Counted from the stretch's first letter, positions 1 through 12,982 are shown. The stretch is DNA of 64,000 nt from Mytilinidion resinicola (GCF_010093595.1 NW_022985437.1:2016697-2080696); one strand, 5' to 3'. Translations and numbers: made by a program. Notes: a model not told the origin generated them from the sequence alone.

Positions 1-92
1 CGCAAAGAAGCGGTGACAAGATGGTTATAATTGACATTAGCATCCAGAAACGACGCAATGAAACACTGTGACCGTCCGAGACTCTCTCGAAC

Positions 93-731
93 TTGATCAT
101 TGCATCCCCTTTTGACCCGAAGATGTGTCACTTCGCACTCCATATTGTGAGTTCAAAGCATCGATCCGAGAGCATGACTTACATTGATGGAATACAGTGG
201 AAATGCGGCGATAGCTTCTTCACCAAATACTCCTCTTGCAGCTTCGACCGGGCCGTTCACGATACAAACAGCCTATTGAACCCGCTGCATCAATCCGTTA
301 GACCGCACGGCCGACATCTGCCATGCCCACCGCCGTCAGAGCCAGATCTGTCGCCACGCACTTGCCATGCTACTCCCAACACAATGTCATCGACAAGCTC
401 TTCGAGATCCAGCAGCAATGACACGCCGCGACCCTGTTTGGCTGTGCCAACCATCGACCTATCTTCACCCGGTAGAAGCACCTACACCATCGAGAATAAC
501 CCCAGCACATGTGCCAGAGACGCCAAGACCGGGGAGCTGATTCCCATTGCCATGGAGCTGATTGGAAAGATGTCGGATATCAACCAGAACAACCTTGGGG
601 AGAGCGGGAAGTGTTATGTTTTTGAGGTGGTGTTGCAACGGAGGGAGCCAACGATATGTCCTTTCTGTGCGAGAAGTCCGAATAGGAGGAGACTTCCAGC
701 GCATGCGAGAGGATGCTTCGCATTCAGTTAG
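93..731 (+). CDS. Uncertain hypothetical protein
   Basis: An open frame of 212 codons, or about 202 if the second ATG at 123 is used. I recognise no family. The middle is rich in Ser, Pro and His. The C-terminal third has an ordinary composition with a stretch around MELIGKMSDINQNNLGESG, then a Cys pair (CPFC) in a basic tail. There is no signal peptide and no membrane helix. The reverse strand also carries open frames here, so coding is not secure. Upstream exons could lie outside the window. Confidence 0.3.
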   Translation: MIIASPFDPKMCHFALHIVSSKHRSESMTYIDGIQWKCGDSFFTKYSSCSFDRAVHDTNSLLNPLHQSVRPHGRHLPCPPPSEPDLSPRTCHATPNTMSSTSSSRSSSNDTPRPCLAVPTIDLSSPGRSTYTIENNPSTCARDAKTGELIPIAMELIGKMSDINQNNLGESGKCYVFEVVLQRREPTICPFCARSPNRRRLPAHARGCFAFS

Positions 732-2402
732 GCATTGGAGTGTCAAATTGCAGCAGCAAAAGCTTCGTGGCAGTGAAGACAGGATATGGGGGTTAAGGAT
801 CGTGGCATTTTCCAGGTGGCGTTTGATGTTAGGAGCAGATTCATGATTGTGTTGCATCGGGTGATTGTTATGATGTGTTCGCTAGTTAGTTTTATCTGTA
901 CGACTGTGACTCTCTCGCTGTAACAGCACGATGGTGCTCTATGTACTCCGGGTCATCGTGGCTTCTCGTGGTTGCAACGCATGTCGACGACCGAATTCGC
1001 GGCAGCGGGTTCGCGGAGCGGATCGAGCGTGACGTTGGTACCTCAGAAGATGGAATGTTGATGCCAATGATACTGGCTTGGAGCTCTCCCCCTCCGGGCA
1101 GTGATATAACGAATGCTGTACCAGTATCTTTGCAACGGAAAGTAGTTCGACGAAGCTAGACCTGTTCCTAATAGCCTGTTTATTTTTAAGTTACCCCACA
1201 GCCAACGTCACCGTCAACAACGACAGCTTCTCCTTGACACAACACGATATCCCTAGGCCATTGAAGCGGTCTTTCTTACGCACAAACAACCAATTGTTAC
1301 TCCAGATGCGAATCGCCGAATGAAATACTTGGAAGCGCTGGTCCTTTCACGCCACTTCCACAACCCCCTGGTGGGCTTTCAGCGCCGAATATGGCTGATG
1401 GGGACACAAACTGGCCCAATACTTCATTCAAGCTCTTGTCGGGATCCGAAACGATCATGCAGAGAGCTTCTCAGCCCGTATGAAAGCTTCTGTCTCGGGA
1501 TTAGTAGGAATCAATCTGCAGATCCTAGTGCCAGATGCGACACGACACTCAACGTCGCGGACCTTGTTCATTGGCTACATTGGTAAAGAGCTGTCATAAA
1601 AAGCTCCAAAAACATCAACGTACTGACCAGGCAGCGGCTGAGTGGGTCGTAGAGATGCTTGACAGGCGGGATACGGCACGGGTCAGCCATGCTGGGAGCC
1701 TCCCGCATGCGTGTCTTAGACCACCATGCCTACCAACCCCTAGCTGCCTGCAATCAAGCTCCTTAGTCTTTTCTGATTCCTTCTTGACCCTGCATTGCTA
1801 CTTGCTGGCACTTTCTAGTGTTGTTGAACGTTCATCGCCGTCGTTCGCTTGAAGCCGTCACTCATTCCAATTCTGCTGTGGGCTACACGTCTCGTAAACG
1901 TCATCCAGGGGTATTTGTCGGCCCCTCGCTATAAAATTCGCTGCCTTGCACTTTCTAAGTACCATTCTGTCGAAGATCTATCATCTTACACTCCGTATTC
2001 CACTCCCGAATACTCAACGTGACAATCGACGTTCGACATCGCCTCAATAGTCTCCTTGATAGGCCCTTTGTTTTGCATAGGAGGTTTGGGGATCGGATCT
2101 AGGTAGGTCTTGCGTTTCCCCGATCTGCTATCGATCATTTTCGTCGGAGAACGAAGGAGCATCTAGACCCTGTGCTATCTCAAATAGTCAGGAGCATTTC
2201 TTTCTCGAAAACCTCGCCCAGCACCTTCATTTTGTCTTCCAACAAATCTACATACATCGCTCGTTTTACGCGCAGCCTGTCCTTCCCGTCGGCGCGCTGT
2301 CTTTGGTACGGCGTTTGGATTAGCTTTTGGATTGTCTGGGTCCGGTTTCCAGCAGATTGCAATCATAACTAACTTACAAGATACATCACACAGATTTTCA
2401 TT
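732..2402. other. Intergenic stretch, no convincing gene
   Basis: Only short overlapping frames without recognisable domains are seen. A TATAAAA at 1930-1936 and CT-rich sequence after it could be the core promoter and leader of the glyoxal oxidase gene starting at 2403, which would imply a leader of about 400 nt. Nothing else stands out. Confidence 0.4.
1930..1936 (+). promoter_or_regulatory. TATA-like box upstream of glyoxal oxidase
   Basis: TATAAAA sits 467 bp before the ATG at 2403, followed by pyrimidine-rich sequence. The distance is long, so the assignment is an inference. Confidence 0.3.
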
Positions 2403-5195
2403 ATGCGAATTTCAACCCTTTGCATCGGAGCTTTCGTCGGTATCGCAACAGCTAACATAAAGTTTCACTGGGTACAACCGACATGCAATTACTCGTCAGT
2501 AGAGCATAACTCCTGTCTGCGCGGTCAGCGGTGCACCGAAGCAAACGTGTGAGCGATTCTCTCCAATTCCAGAGCCAATCTAATATGCGAAACAGCTGCA
2601 AGGCGGCTCTCACAAATGAAGACTTCTACCCCCGATCGTTTCGACGCGACGTAACCCTCTACTCCACCAACAGCAGATGCGGGCCGAACTACGGGAATAT
2701 ATTATGCGACGATACCACAGGTGATTCTCTCACGACATGCTGTAGTCAATACGGATGGGTAAGGGATGTTCACTGGAGCATATTTTTACAGTGGCTAATC
2801 ATAGGTAGTGCGGAGTTACTCCAGCTCACTGCGGAAAAGGCTGTTCGTCTGGGTGTAGATCGATACCTGCCAACAAGGCCAACGCGATCCCTAGAGCTTC
2901 ATATGTTCCCCCGAGAATAGATGGCCGTTGTGGCTCAGAATTTGGTGATGCGATCTGCGATCCCAATAAACCTGAAGGTGTATGCTGCAGGTGAGTGAGC
3001 AAACCGAAATCTAGGTCACTTACTAACACTATGTAGCCAATACGGATATTGTGGAAGTACAGATGACTACTGTTTACCCGTGAATGGCTGTCAGAGCGAT
3101 TGCACGGCCTCAAATGTCCCAACTCTTGTCAGCAAAGTTGCCGAGCCTTCTTCAACTGCCCCACCTGGAAGATGCGGAAAAGATTTCGGCGGAGCGACCT
3201 GTGACCCAAATGGAGGATACGGAGGTTGCTGTTCACAGTATGGGTAAGTTATATGCTGTCTTGGCCGTTCGCTTACTGATGTTTCCCAGATACTGTGGTA
3301 CCACGCCTGGTCATTGCGGCACGGGATGTCAAAGTGGTTGCAGTAATCCTGTCTCAAGCACCCCTCCCTCGGTAACTACATCTGGTGAGCCAGTTCTTGG
3401 CAAGCCATCATCAACCATCTCCGCGAATCCCTCTGCCACTGGGAAGCCTACAAACGATGGATCTTGTGGCATCAACTTCGGTGGCACTGTCTGCGGAGAT
3501 TGGCACGATGGAGCATGTTGTTCAATGTATGGATATTGCGGGAACACGACCGCACATTGCGGCGATGGCTGTCAGTCCGGACCTTGCCTTGGAGGCCCCG
3601 TGGTTCCAGCTCCTGGGCCGAGTCCAGCACCCGCAAACCCTAACCCGGGATCCTTCAAAGTCGTTGGGAAATCTGGCGTACCTGCTATGCATGCTGGTCT
3701 CTTACCCAATGGCCGTGTCGTCTTTCTGGATAAGGTCGAAAACTTCACCAATCTCAAGCTGCCCAATGGCCAGTTCGCGTACTCCTCGGAGTATAATCCT
3801 CAGGATAACTCGGTCGTCCCCCTGGCTTACAAGACGAACGCATTTTGTGCTGGCGGTATCTTTCTGGCTGATGGACAGTTTCTTGCACTTGGTGGTAATG
3901 CTCCCTTGGCTTGGATGGATCCAACTGTCGGTGATGGCTTCACGGGCATCCGCTACCTAAATAGATCGGCTACAGATTATTCGCTCAATGGCAAGGACTG
4001 GAATGAGCCTGGAAACAAGCTCAATACTGCAAGATGGTATCCATCGGCTCAAGTCATGCCGGATGGCTCCATCTTTGTCGCATCAGGTAGCTTGAACGGC
4101 CTCGATCCCAGTGTGAAGGCGAACAACAATCCCACGTACGAAATGCTTGACACTTCAGGTATCTCAAACGGCCAGAGTATATCCATGGATATTCTCGTCA
4201 AGACTCAGCCGTACTTCATGTATCCGTTCATCCACCTGCTCAACGACGGCTCACTTTTTGTGTTTGTTTCTAAGTCATCGGAACTTTTCAACGTTACATC
4301 GGGCAAGACCATCCGCAATTTCGCTGATTTGCCCGGGGACTTCCGCACATACCCCAACACTGGTGGCTCGGTCCTCTTACCACTATCTAGCGACTCTCAG
4401 TGGAATCCGGACGTCATAATTTGCGGCGGTGGGGCCTACCAGGACATCACCTCTCCAACTGATCCCTCTTGCGGACGCATACGACCGCTTGATGCCGACC
4501 CATCCTGGGAGATGGACAGCATGCCTGAAGGCCGAGGCATGGTGGAAGGCACATTGCTTCCGGACGGTACAGTGATCTTCTTAAACGGATGCAACAAAGG
4601 AGCTCAAGGTTTTGGTCTCGCAGCCGCGCCGACGTTTGAGGCTCTCATTTACGATCCGGCTAAAAGCCTGGGCCAACGCTGGACGACTGGTGCACGTACT
4701 GATATCCCGCGTCTGTATCACTCCGTCGCCTTGCTACTCCTCGATGGTACTCTTATGATTGCCGGATCGAATCCGGTCGAGCAACCTGTTCTCTCGGCAT
4801 CGCCACAAAATCCATTCATCACAGAATTCCGAGTTGAAATATACACACCTCCGTACTTGCAAGGAGATTCTGCAAAAAAGCGCCCTACAGACGTCACCCT
4901 AACTTCCACAACTCTGCAGGCCGATGGATCATCGTTTGGAATCCAGTTCAATGCGCCCACAGATGCAAAGGGCGTCAAAGTTGCATTGTACTATGGTGGA
5001 TTCGTGACTCACTCAGTACATATGGGTCACCGAATGGCTTTTCTCGACAACACCGGATTTAAGCCTGGGGCTTCGGCGCAAGAGCTGACTGTTAAGATGC
5101 CACCCACTCGGAACATTGCACCACCTGGGCCATACGTGGTCTATGTCTTGGTGGATGGAGTTCCTGCCGTTGGCCAGTTTGTTCAAGTTTCGTAA
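2403..5195 (+). CDS. Secreted glyoxal oxidase (AA5_1) with four CBM18 chitin-binding modules
   Basis: Exons 2403-2548, 2596-2758, 2809-2990, 3037-3243 and 3290-5195 give 867 residues. Residues 1-17 are a signal peptide. Four hevein-type CBM18 modules follow (each CG..FG...C....CCSQYGYCG...HCG.GCQSGC or close), then a Pro-rich linker, a glyoxal oxidase N domain and a C-terminal DUF1929 domain. The copper-radical site is recognisable: Cys in NAFCAGG, Tyr in RWYPS, the Tyr-His pair in PRLYHS and the late His in VHMGHRM. Family knowledge: such enzymes oxidise aldehydes with O2, making H2O2 outside the cell. The chitin-binding modules suggest anchoring at fungal or arthropod chitin. Four introns cluster in the CBM18 region, and the catalytic part is one exon. 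The donor at 2549 is required, because using 2547 brings a stop in frame. Confidence 0.9.
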
Positions 5196-5932
5196 GCAAA
5201 GAGCTTACATGATTCATTGCCATATTACACTTTCGTTCAGATAAAAATGCTGAAAGATATTGCAGGATTTGCTCGGCGGCACGCAGCGGAAGATTCAGCC
5301 CTTCATATCACGGAGTTTTCTGGACTGTTGGTTTTCACATATTTTGGAGTCTATACATTTCGACATTGAATCCATCGATCCGGCTTTTGGATGAGCTGGG
5401 TTGAGGGTGGGTTGTAGAAGAGGGTATGCAATAAGGAGAGACATAGTTTGTGAGGAGTATACCTAATGAAGTAGGATTAATAATGTAATGCACGTACCAT
5501 TACGAATTGCGAGACACGTTTCTGTCATCGTCCCCTAATGAGTGGCTTAACCACTGGTTATCGTGTCTTAGGTCCTCCGTCGATACCCTCGAGAGCGATC
5601 CAATTGGACAACCAAGCCGTTAGAATGAATTAAAGTATGCCCTATCCAAGCCGTGCCATTAAAACTTGGTACCTGAGTCATTCATACTCATCTCTAGGAT
5701 TTTCATTCAGTAGTCTTCGAGTCGGAGGGAGTGCTGCTACGCTCACGTGGTCATCGTGGCGGACTTAGGGGATATCGCTTGGAGCTTAATTCGACCTCAA
5801 CCTCATGCGTCATTCCATCCCATCTCTCCCTCCTCTTCCATCTCGCCCCTCACTACTCTCATCCAACTTCGGTCTACTCGGAGACTTCTGTATCACCACA
5901 AAAACTCTCCACTCCCGTCACCGTAGCTCAAA
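5196..5932. other. Intergenic, 3' end and next promoter
   Basis: Holds the 3' side of the glyoxal oxidase gene and, from about 5810, a strongly CT-rich leader running into the ATG at 5933. No gene seen. Confidence 0.6.
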
Positions 5933-7035
5933 ATGGGTGCCTGGGGTTATAACTTCCTCGAGTCCGACCATGACTATGACATTGCGAGCGAACTCGCCGA
6001 CGAAGCTGGCGTCGAAGACTTTATGTTTCCCGATGACCCCGCTGTCACTGTCGACAAGCTCAATGACGGCCTCCTCAAGGCGATGTTCGACAAACGTCAA
6101 AAGATGCGCCCGCAACCGAGGTACGAGATCGTCATGCTCGCTGTCCTCGCCATGAAGCTTGGTTGCGCCATCGAGGAGTCTCACATCAAGCTCATCAAGC
6201 GTGTGTATCGTCGTTGCGAAATGAGCGATGAGAAAATGGACAGGATGAAGCAGGCGCTGAGCAAGTACACCAATGGACAGCCGCACAACTTCGGTGACAA
6301 AGGTCTTCTTGAGACCGCCATGACCCGCTTCGGTGATAAAGACACACCTCAGGAGAAGAGCAAACATGGAGAAGCCTCCACCGAGAAGAAGAAAGAAATC
6401 TACGGAGATGCAGACTCCGATGGTGGCGAGCAGGCTGCTGTGCAGGTTGCAAGAAAGGCGAAGAAGCCACAGCAGAACAATGGAGGAGTTGCCTTGAAGA
6501 AGGGTACAAAGAGAAGCCACAGTGAGACCGATGCTGCGGATGTTGAGGAGGTTGTGAGGGAGCCAAAGAGACTCAGGTACGCAAAGGTTTGCTCTCTTTT
6601 TCCCTCATTATCTGACATCCGAGGATAAGCATGTTCGATGACCTCCCTCCTATCTCGTATTCAGCCCCTATTCTCAATCAGCCAGCCATACAACCACGAC
6701 ATACACTTCCCTACCGCCCGATGGGGTTCTATCCCGGCTACCCTCTCGTTCAAAATCACCCATACTCAACCTCAACCCCATACCAAGTGCAATGTATTTG
6801 TCCCATTCATTGCCCGATGTGGAACCCTATATATCGGGCTCCTCAGCAGTTCCGTGTTCTTGGGAGCTCTTTCTACTCGCAGGCCCCCATGCCCACTTCT
6901 ATGCTCTGGCCGTACCCTTCTCTGACGTACAATGGCAGAACTCAGAGCCCTCATGGCGTGACTTATGACGGGCATACTGGTCCTCAGTCCATCGGAGGCT
7001 CGAACCAGTACCAGGCTTCGTACTCTTACTATTGA
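5933..7035 (+). CDS. Unknown protein with MGAWG N-terminus (DUF4259-like)
   Basis: Exon 1 is 5933-6576 and exon 2 most likely 6630-7035, giving 349 residues. The start MGAWGYNFLESDHDYD resembles the N-terminus of DUF4259-type proteins, whose function is unknown. Residues about 1-125 are mixed helical. Residues 130-215 are charged and disordered with basic clusters (KKGTKRSH, EPKRLR) that could act as nuclear signals. The C-terminal tail is Pro/Tyr/Gln-rich and low in charge. The intron has donor GTACGC and branch CTGAC, but the only in-frame acceptors are AAG (6629) or GAG (6623). If it is not spliced, the protein ends at 6628 after 231 residues. No signal peptide or membrane helix. Confidence 0.6.
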
Positions 7036-7640
7036 GGCTCGGCGGACCTCCGACTGCGATAGGAACCTTCTTCATCTGTGGTCATAACTAGGAAGGGCTC
7101 TAAAAGCTCAACAGGAGTCTAATACGATTTAACATGACGCATCTTACGAGTACGGAACTTCCATTTCCTCATTTATTTTGCTGACCGTTAGAAATACAGA
7201 TATGTATGATTTTCTTTCACGCCGAGCGTTCACGATCATGCTTTCGTTCACGACGGAAATGAAGTTACGGTATGCTTACTATGTGATACTCGTCACGCTC
7301 TTTCATGTGAGAAATTTGTCGGTGTTCTGGCAAAAGGTTTCGAGCAAGTTGCGGAGTGGAAATAATGGTGCTTCTTACATGGCGTCTTTCCATGTTAAAC
7401 GACCTGGTAGAGGTCAATGTAGTGTGGCTCAAAAGTCGACTCCGTTAAGAAGGAATATAAATTAAATGCTGAGAAAAAGCAAAATATCTTTCAACTTTTC
7501 TCATCACTTTGAGGCGCGCTTCAAGATTCTTGAGGGGGAAAGATTGCTGCCCAGTCCAAGGTACGTCAACGACCAAATGGCTCAGACGCGATGGAAAGAT
7601 TTATTGACATAGTACCGAAACACGTACATTTGACAGTGCT
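7036..7640. other. Intergenic, nothing recognised
   Basis: A 95-codon frame at 7178-7465 has no recognisable motif and is probably chance. The rest is the convergent 3' space between the MGAWG gene and the decayed amidase. Confidence 0.5.
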
Positions 7641-9448
7641 TCAGTAATCTATGCCCAAAGCTTTGGTGATGACATCCAGCATTGCCGTAACTTTCTCCTC
7701 CTCGAGTATGCGCCCAATGACGGTGAGGCCGACCAAAGCGTTCTCGTGGTTCTTTGGCTTACCGTCTTCCCAAGATAATTAGGTCAGCTTCGCACTAATA
7801 TCTCGTGAACGCAACAGGGCGACTTACAGCACTTCCATACCTTCCCATCAGTCTCTGAGATTGGCTCCCAGTCTGATGGTATCACATCCTTCTTCAGATC
7901 AACCTGAGTGACTGGGAAGACACCAGTAGTCAGGTCCAGGAGAGGCGATAACGCGCCCCAATGGTGCTGAAGAATGTTAGCTGGCCATCGTTGCGCGCTG
8001 CAGACCTGCTGCTTACTGGATACCCGGCATCATGTCTGGCCGCAGGAAACGGTATGCTAGGCATGATGAGCCCGTCTATTGGTCTCCCGGTCCCAGTTTC
8101 CGATGCCGTAGCTTGCCATTTCTCGAGCCACCGCTGTGCAAGCAGGGCTCTTTTATGCCGATTCTGCCAGGTGTCAAAAACGCTTTGTTTATTCATTTTT
8201 GCGGTACGGCGTAGCCAAGACTCGAGTTGAGGATGTAAAGGCTCTCACGAGACATCGGTGTCGCGTTGGAATTCCTCTCCAGAGTCGGCCTCCCACATCT
8301 TGGAAATGATGTCTGCCGCTTCTATATGCTCAGAAGGGATGAAGTCAATAAAGGAATGGCCTGCAGCGATGAGTTTTGCTTTGGCGATCTCCATGGCTCG
8401 CATGAGAGGGGGAGTGGGCATCACGGTTCCATCACCCATTCCAAAACCAAAGCAAAGCTTTTCGGGCAGCTTCTCGGCATCTGATCTCCATGGTATGGGC
8501 AGAGTTTGTGGATCGAGGAGCCATGGAGACTGACTTGCGACAGCCGACATGAAAAGCCGAACATCAGAGACTGAACGGCACATTGGCCCTGCACAAGATC
8601 GCATTACTTCCTGGCCGAGGTACGTGTTGACGGCGTTTTGATAGGAGACTTGGCTATGAGATGGCTGAATCGCAGTCAATTCGGTGAACGACGAGGGATT
8701 GCGGATGCTGCCCCCAATGTCCGTCCCAATGCCCATGAAACTCTCTCGGAACGACACCAGGCAAGATTCACCACTAGAAGACCCGCTAGAAGTCAGCTCT
8801 CTATTCCGGGGATTCTTTGTACGACCAAAGACATTGTTCACAGATTCACCCATCATAAGCGTAGCCGGAACGTTTGTCTTGACGTATAATATGGCTCCAG
8901 CTTGGACAAGAACTGTCACTAGCGTTGAGTCTGAAGTAGCCGGCTTTTCGGCGTACGAAACATAGCCGATCGTCGAACCCAGCCCTTTGATATTGAATTG
9001 GTCCAAGTCGACACTCAGCATTAGCGAATGGTCTTCGATTCACTGCCGATGAACGTACCTTTAGACTTATCAGGAGCCCGTGCAATGGCCCAATCGTCTT
9101 GCCATCCCGCTTGAATATCTCATCCAGCTCTTTCGCCCGTGCGATGGCTTCTTCGAATTATATTTCGGTGATGCAGTTCAACAGCTGCTGCGCGATTGCT
9201 GCGCGCTTGCAGACGGCTTCGGTGACCTCAAGAGCTGTCCATTCTCCCGACGCGATCTTGGAGACAACTGTGGATGCCGTAGACTCGGTTATAAGCAGCT
9301 CTCTATCCGTCTTTGGAAAATCGTGGACATCGAGAACATCGAGGCTTGGAAGGAGCGAGGATGGTATCCGCCATTGTGGGGGTATTTTGGAATCGCGTTC
9401 TTGTTTCTTGCGAGCGGCAATGGCTTCCCAGGGTTCTAATACAGCCAT
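7641..9448 (-). pseudogene. Amidase-signature family pseudogene (acetamidase-like)
   Basis: Four exons can be laid out: 9448-9059, 9003-8017, 7966-7828 and 7765-7641, about 547 codons, the usual amidase length. Catalytic elements are still readable: Lys in PLHGLLISLK, the Ser motif SGSSSGES and the nucleophile in GTDIGGSIRNP, then CAGPMCRSVSDVRLF. Three lesions are seen. A TAA at 9160-9158 interrupts CITEI/FEEAIARAKEL. A TGA at 8247-8245 interrupts QRDTDVS/EPLHP. The first intron (9058-9004) ends in TTG where AG is needed before GACCAATTC. Frame is otherwise intact over 1.8 kb, so the decay is recent. Family knowledge: amidases of this group hydrolyse small amides for nitrogen supply. A sequencing error could explain one lesion but hardly three. 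Confidence 0.85.
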
Positions 9449-10449
9449 GATCTATTAGATTTGATCCAAAAAGCGAAAACAGGAGACCTCTGGAAAAGTC
9501 GCACCTTATCAAAGCATCCATGTGCCCATCAAGTAGCTTCTCATCAGCCCCTCATCAACACCGGCCCTACTGACTCTTGATAGTCTCCACATAAGAGGAA
9601 CGGCAGCTTTTATCCCGAGTCCGGCGAATGATGGTAGGTGGGAGAGTGGAGGGAGTCTAAAGTCCAGAGTATCGATAAGCATGACCAACCCCTGTCTCCG
9701 ACGGATCTCTTCCGACAATACCATTTTCACGGCCGGCGCATCAACGCCGGTTTGCATCTCAAAATGCGGATTATTGTGACATTCCAAGGTATCATTGCCG
9801 ATTCTGTTATCAGTAGAACGGTATCACCGAGCGACTCCTAATGTAGATGTACGTTCGATCAGAGAGATTTGTACGGGACTCTCACCAAACTCATACATAT
9901 TTCATTCAATTCGTAGCTCTACTATTTCGGCAGCCATCATCTCCAGAAGAGTGTACATTCATCCATACGCATCAGGACAAGCTGTACAGCATGGGACTGG
10001 ATTCTGCTGGGATGGCGATTGCTGTATCACAGTCTCAAGATCAGGCTCTGCACTGCTTCCTTCAAGGATCCGCCGGGTCTTCAACCATATCGAACATCTA
10101 AGCATCTAATCCTCAAGTATTTGACCGAAAGTCATCCCTACTGCGCGAAAAGGCAGCGGCAAAACGGTTTGAGGAATCTCTAATAATGCTGGTCTCCCAC
10201 CTGCCTGTTCTGCAGCTGATCCTTGCCTTGTTGTACCTCGTACCTGCAGCTAGCCCTGGGATCAAGAGCGGAGTACATCCTCCATTGCAACCTTGATACC
10301 GAGCACGCCACTTCCAAGGCTTGTTCGCGGCAGAAAGCTAGGCAGGCCGAGAAAATTTGTGGTTATATACTCATCGCTCCCAATTATCCTTCCCAGATAT
10401 CTATATCTCCTGCCAACACTTGTGCTAGCATCCTGATAATCTGCCCAGC
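9449..10449. other. Intergenic stretch with possible unrecognised minus-strand coding
   Basis: A minus-strand frame at 9787-9509 (92 codons, with RLPPLSHLPSFAGLG) has protein-like composition, but no family and no clear partner exon was found. Plus-strand frames over 9795-10109 look random. The amidase relic and the esterase at 10450 diverge from here. Confidence 0.3.
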
Positions 10450-12375
10450 ATGAGATCAAGGCTACTCCGGAAGGCATTGCCGCTGTTACATCTCATTGCG
10501 GCGACTCTTGCTACAGATCCAATCGTTAAGGTGATCAATGGCTCGTATTCCGGTCTTTTTCTGCCTCAGTTTAAGCAGGAGCTTTTCCTGGGCATTCCGT
10601 ATGCACAAGACACTGGCGGACAGAATCGGTTTCTCATTCCGCAGGGACTCAATGAATCGTGGGAAGGAGTCCGCACTGCCAAGCAGTACGGCAATGCCTG
10701 CCCAGATAATGAGCTGGCGGCTGACGGAGTTTATGGAATGAGTGAGAATTGTCTCAGTATCAATATCGTTAAGCCGGCTGGATTGAAAGCACATGAGAAG
10801 CTGCCAGTAGTGCTCTGGATCCATGGCGGAAGGTCAGTTAGTTCTTTCTCATTACTGTCACAGCAAATATCATAATTTCGGGTCGTAAAAATGTCTCAAG
10901 ACCGGTCCCTCTCCCCGCGTGAACTCAATCGTTGAAGAGCTTTCTACTAATGAATGCAGCTATCAAGTTGGAACCAGCGGTCTTCCGAACTACAATCTCA
11001 CATATCTAGTCCAAAGATCCGTGGAGATCGGAAAGCCTATCATTGGTGCTTCTATAAACTACCGTAAGGGCGGCTGGGGCATGCTTTATAGCATTGAAGT
11101 ACAAGTAAGGCATAAATCATGCCTACATTCATCGAATGATTCTGACCTGGGCCTAGGGCTCAGGAAACACTAATCTAGCTCTTCGAGACATGCGAAAAGG
11201 CCTAGCTTGGATTTCCGAGAATATAGCAACGTTTGGAGGAGATAAAAACAGCGTAACTATATGGGGAGAGTCGGCTGGCTCATTTGCAATTGTGCGTAGA
11301 TTCACTTCACCTCCGTCACTCAGGCGTCTCCTATGAACTCCACTCACATAATCATTAGGGTCAACTACTCTTGAGCTACGGAGGTAAGACCTCTGGCCTC
11401 TTCCACCGCTCTATCCAGGAATCTGGAAGCGCAACTACAGCCTGGTACAACGGCTCTTCTTGGTACCAACCTATATACAACAAAATCGTATCTCAAGTGA
11501 ACTGCTCCGACGCCATCGACACGCTAGCCTGTCTGCGCACCATTCCGTACGAAACAATCTACCCCTTCTTGGACAGCTCGAAAGTTGGTGGCCCTGGCTT
11601 CTATCCCACCGTCGACGGCGACATAATCCCCAACTACCCAACGGAGCTTATACATTCCGGGCGCTTCGCCCATATTCCACATCTCTACGGGACCAACAGC
11701 GATGAAGGCACCGATAACGCCCCGGCCGACGGCGTCATCAACACGGACGACGATGTCTATTTCTACCTTCTCAACAGTACGGGCTTTGACTTTCCGCCCT
11801 CCACTGTCCGCGAGATCATGCGACTCTACCCAGATGACCCTGCTCTTGGTATCCCGCTCAACACGGGCGATGAACGTTTCGCAGAAAAGGGGTACCAATA
11901 CAAGCGAATCGCTGCCATCCTCGGCGATGCATTCTACCACGCAACTCGTCTAGATGACGCCCGCAACTACGCAAAGTACAGCCCTACGTACATCTACCGC
12001 TTCAACACGCGCGGGTTCGTCAACAGCACGAACGCGACGTACCTCGATCTGACAGGGAGCTTAGCCCCCGCGTACAAGGGCGTTGCACATTTCACTGAAG
12101 TAGCATTCGTGATGGCGAATCCGCAATTTGTTGGGCCTTGGCCGGAGCACAAGCAGTTGAGCGATCAGATGAGCGCCCAATGGGTCAACTTCATCAATGG
12201 TGGGAGTCCGAACGCCGAGGGTTTACCCGAATGGCCGAAGTATAGCGATGGGAAGAGTGGATTGAATCTGGTGCTGCAAACGAAACAACAGGGAGGTAGC
12301 TATGTGGAAGAAGATACGTATCGCTTGGCTGGGAGAGAGTATTTGACTAAGTGGGCGAGGAGGCGGCATGTTTAG
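10450..12375 (+). CDS. Secreted type-B carboxylesterase/lipase
   Basis: Exons 10450-10832, 10960-11104, 11157-11291 and 11359-12375 give 559 residues. The N-terminus (MRSRLLRKALPLLHLIAATLA) is a signal peptide. The alpha/beta-hydrolase core shows the oxyanion motif HGGS created by the first splice, the nucleophile elbow GESAGS, the acid in GTNSDEGT and the His in GVAHFTE. Several N-x-S/T sites fit secretion. Family knowledge: this group hydrolyses carboxyl esters, and the substrate cannot be told from sequence. The first intron is 127 nt, longer than most here, and the others are 52 and 67 nt. All joins keep frame. Confidence 0.9.
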
Positions 12376-12982
12376 GGGATATGGGAGGATATTTGTTGTC
12401 TCTAGAGACGCCGCACTTTAGACAAAGGATAAGAAGGTCAAGACGGTTGTGTTGTTAGAGGTGAAGAGAAAATCATATTGCTTCAATGATCAAGAACGCC
12501 TACGCTAGCAACTAGAGGCGCGCTGCAGACGTTGTAATGACTATCCTGTATCTTATGTTCCCCAGTCTGGATTTAGACTCGGCCACCCTCCATAACTACT
12601 GTATTCCGTCTAGTAGATAGACGGAAATCTGTGTTTCTGGTTTCTTTTCAAACTTGACCACACCAATCCGTCGTACCCGCCATATCCTACCATAAAAGGG
12701 AAAATGTCGACATAAAGACTTTTTGGTCGGTATCGCCTTCGATTCTGAACATTGAGAGTTCATACACCCGACTTTTCCCTTGCAAAGACCTGCTGTATCT
12801 TACTTAAATAGGCAATCGCATGTGAGTGCCTACGAGTATCGTTTCTAAGTACTACAATTAAGATGAAGTAGTCACAAGGGATACTCTAAGTTGTCTCCAA
12901 GGGATCATGATCGCAATGCTTAATGTCATAAGCTTGGTGCAAGTATATACACAAATTTATCCTTTTTGGCTCATGCCTCATC
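12376..12982. other. Convergent 3' intergenic space
   Basis: AT-rich sequence between the ends of the esterase and thiolase genes. No gene or repeat seen. Confidence 0.6.

Noticed and set aside
5918..6520. 200-codon minus-strand frame opposite the MGAWG gene
   Set aside because: Mirror of coding sequence, and the Leu/Arg/Cys-rich text has no family.
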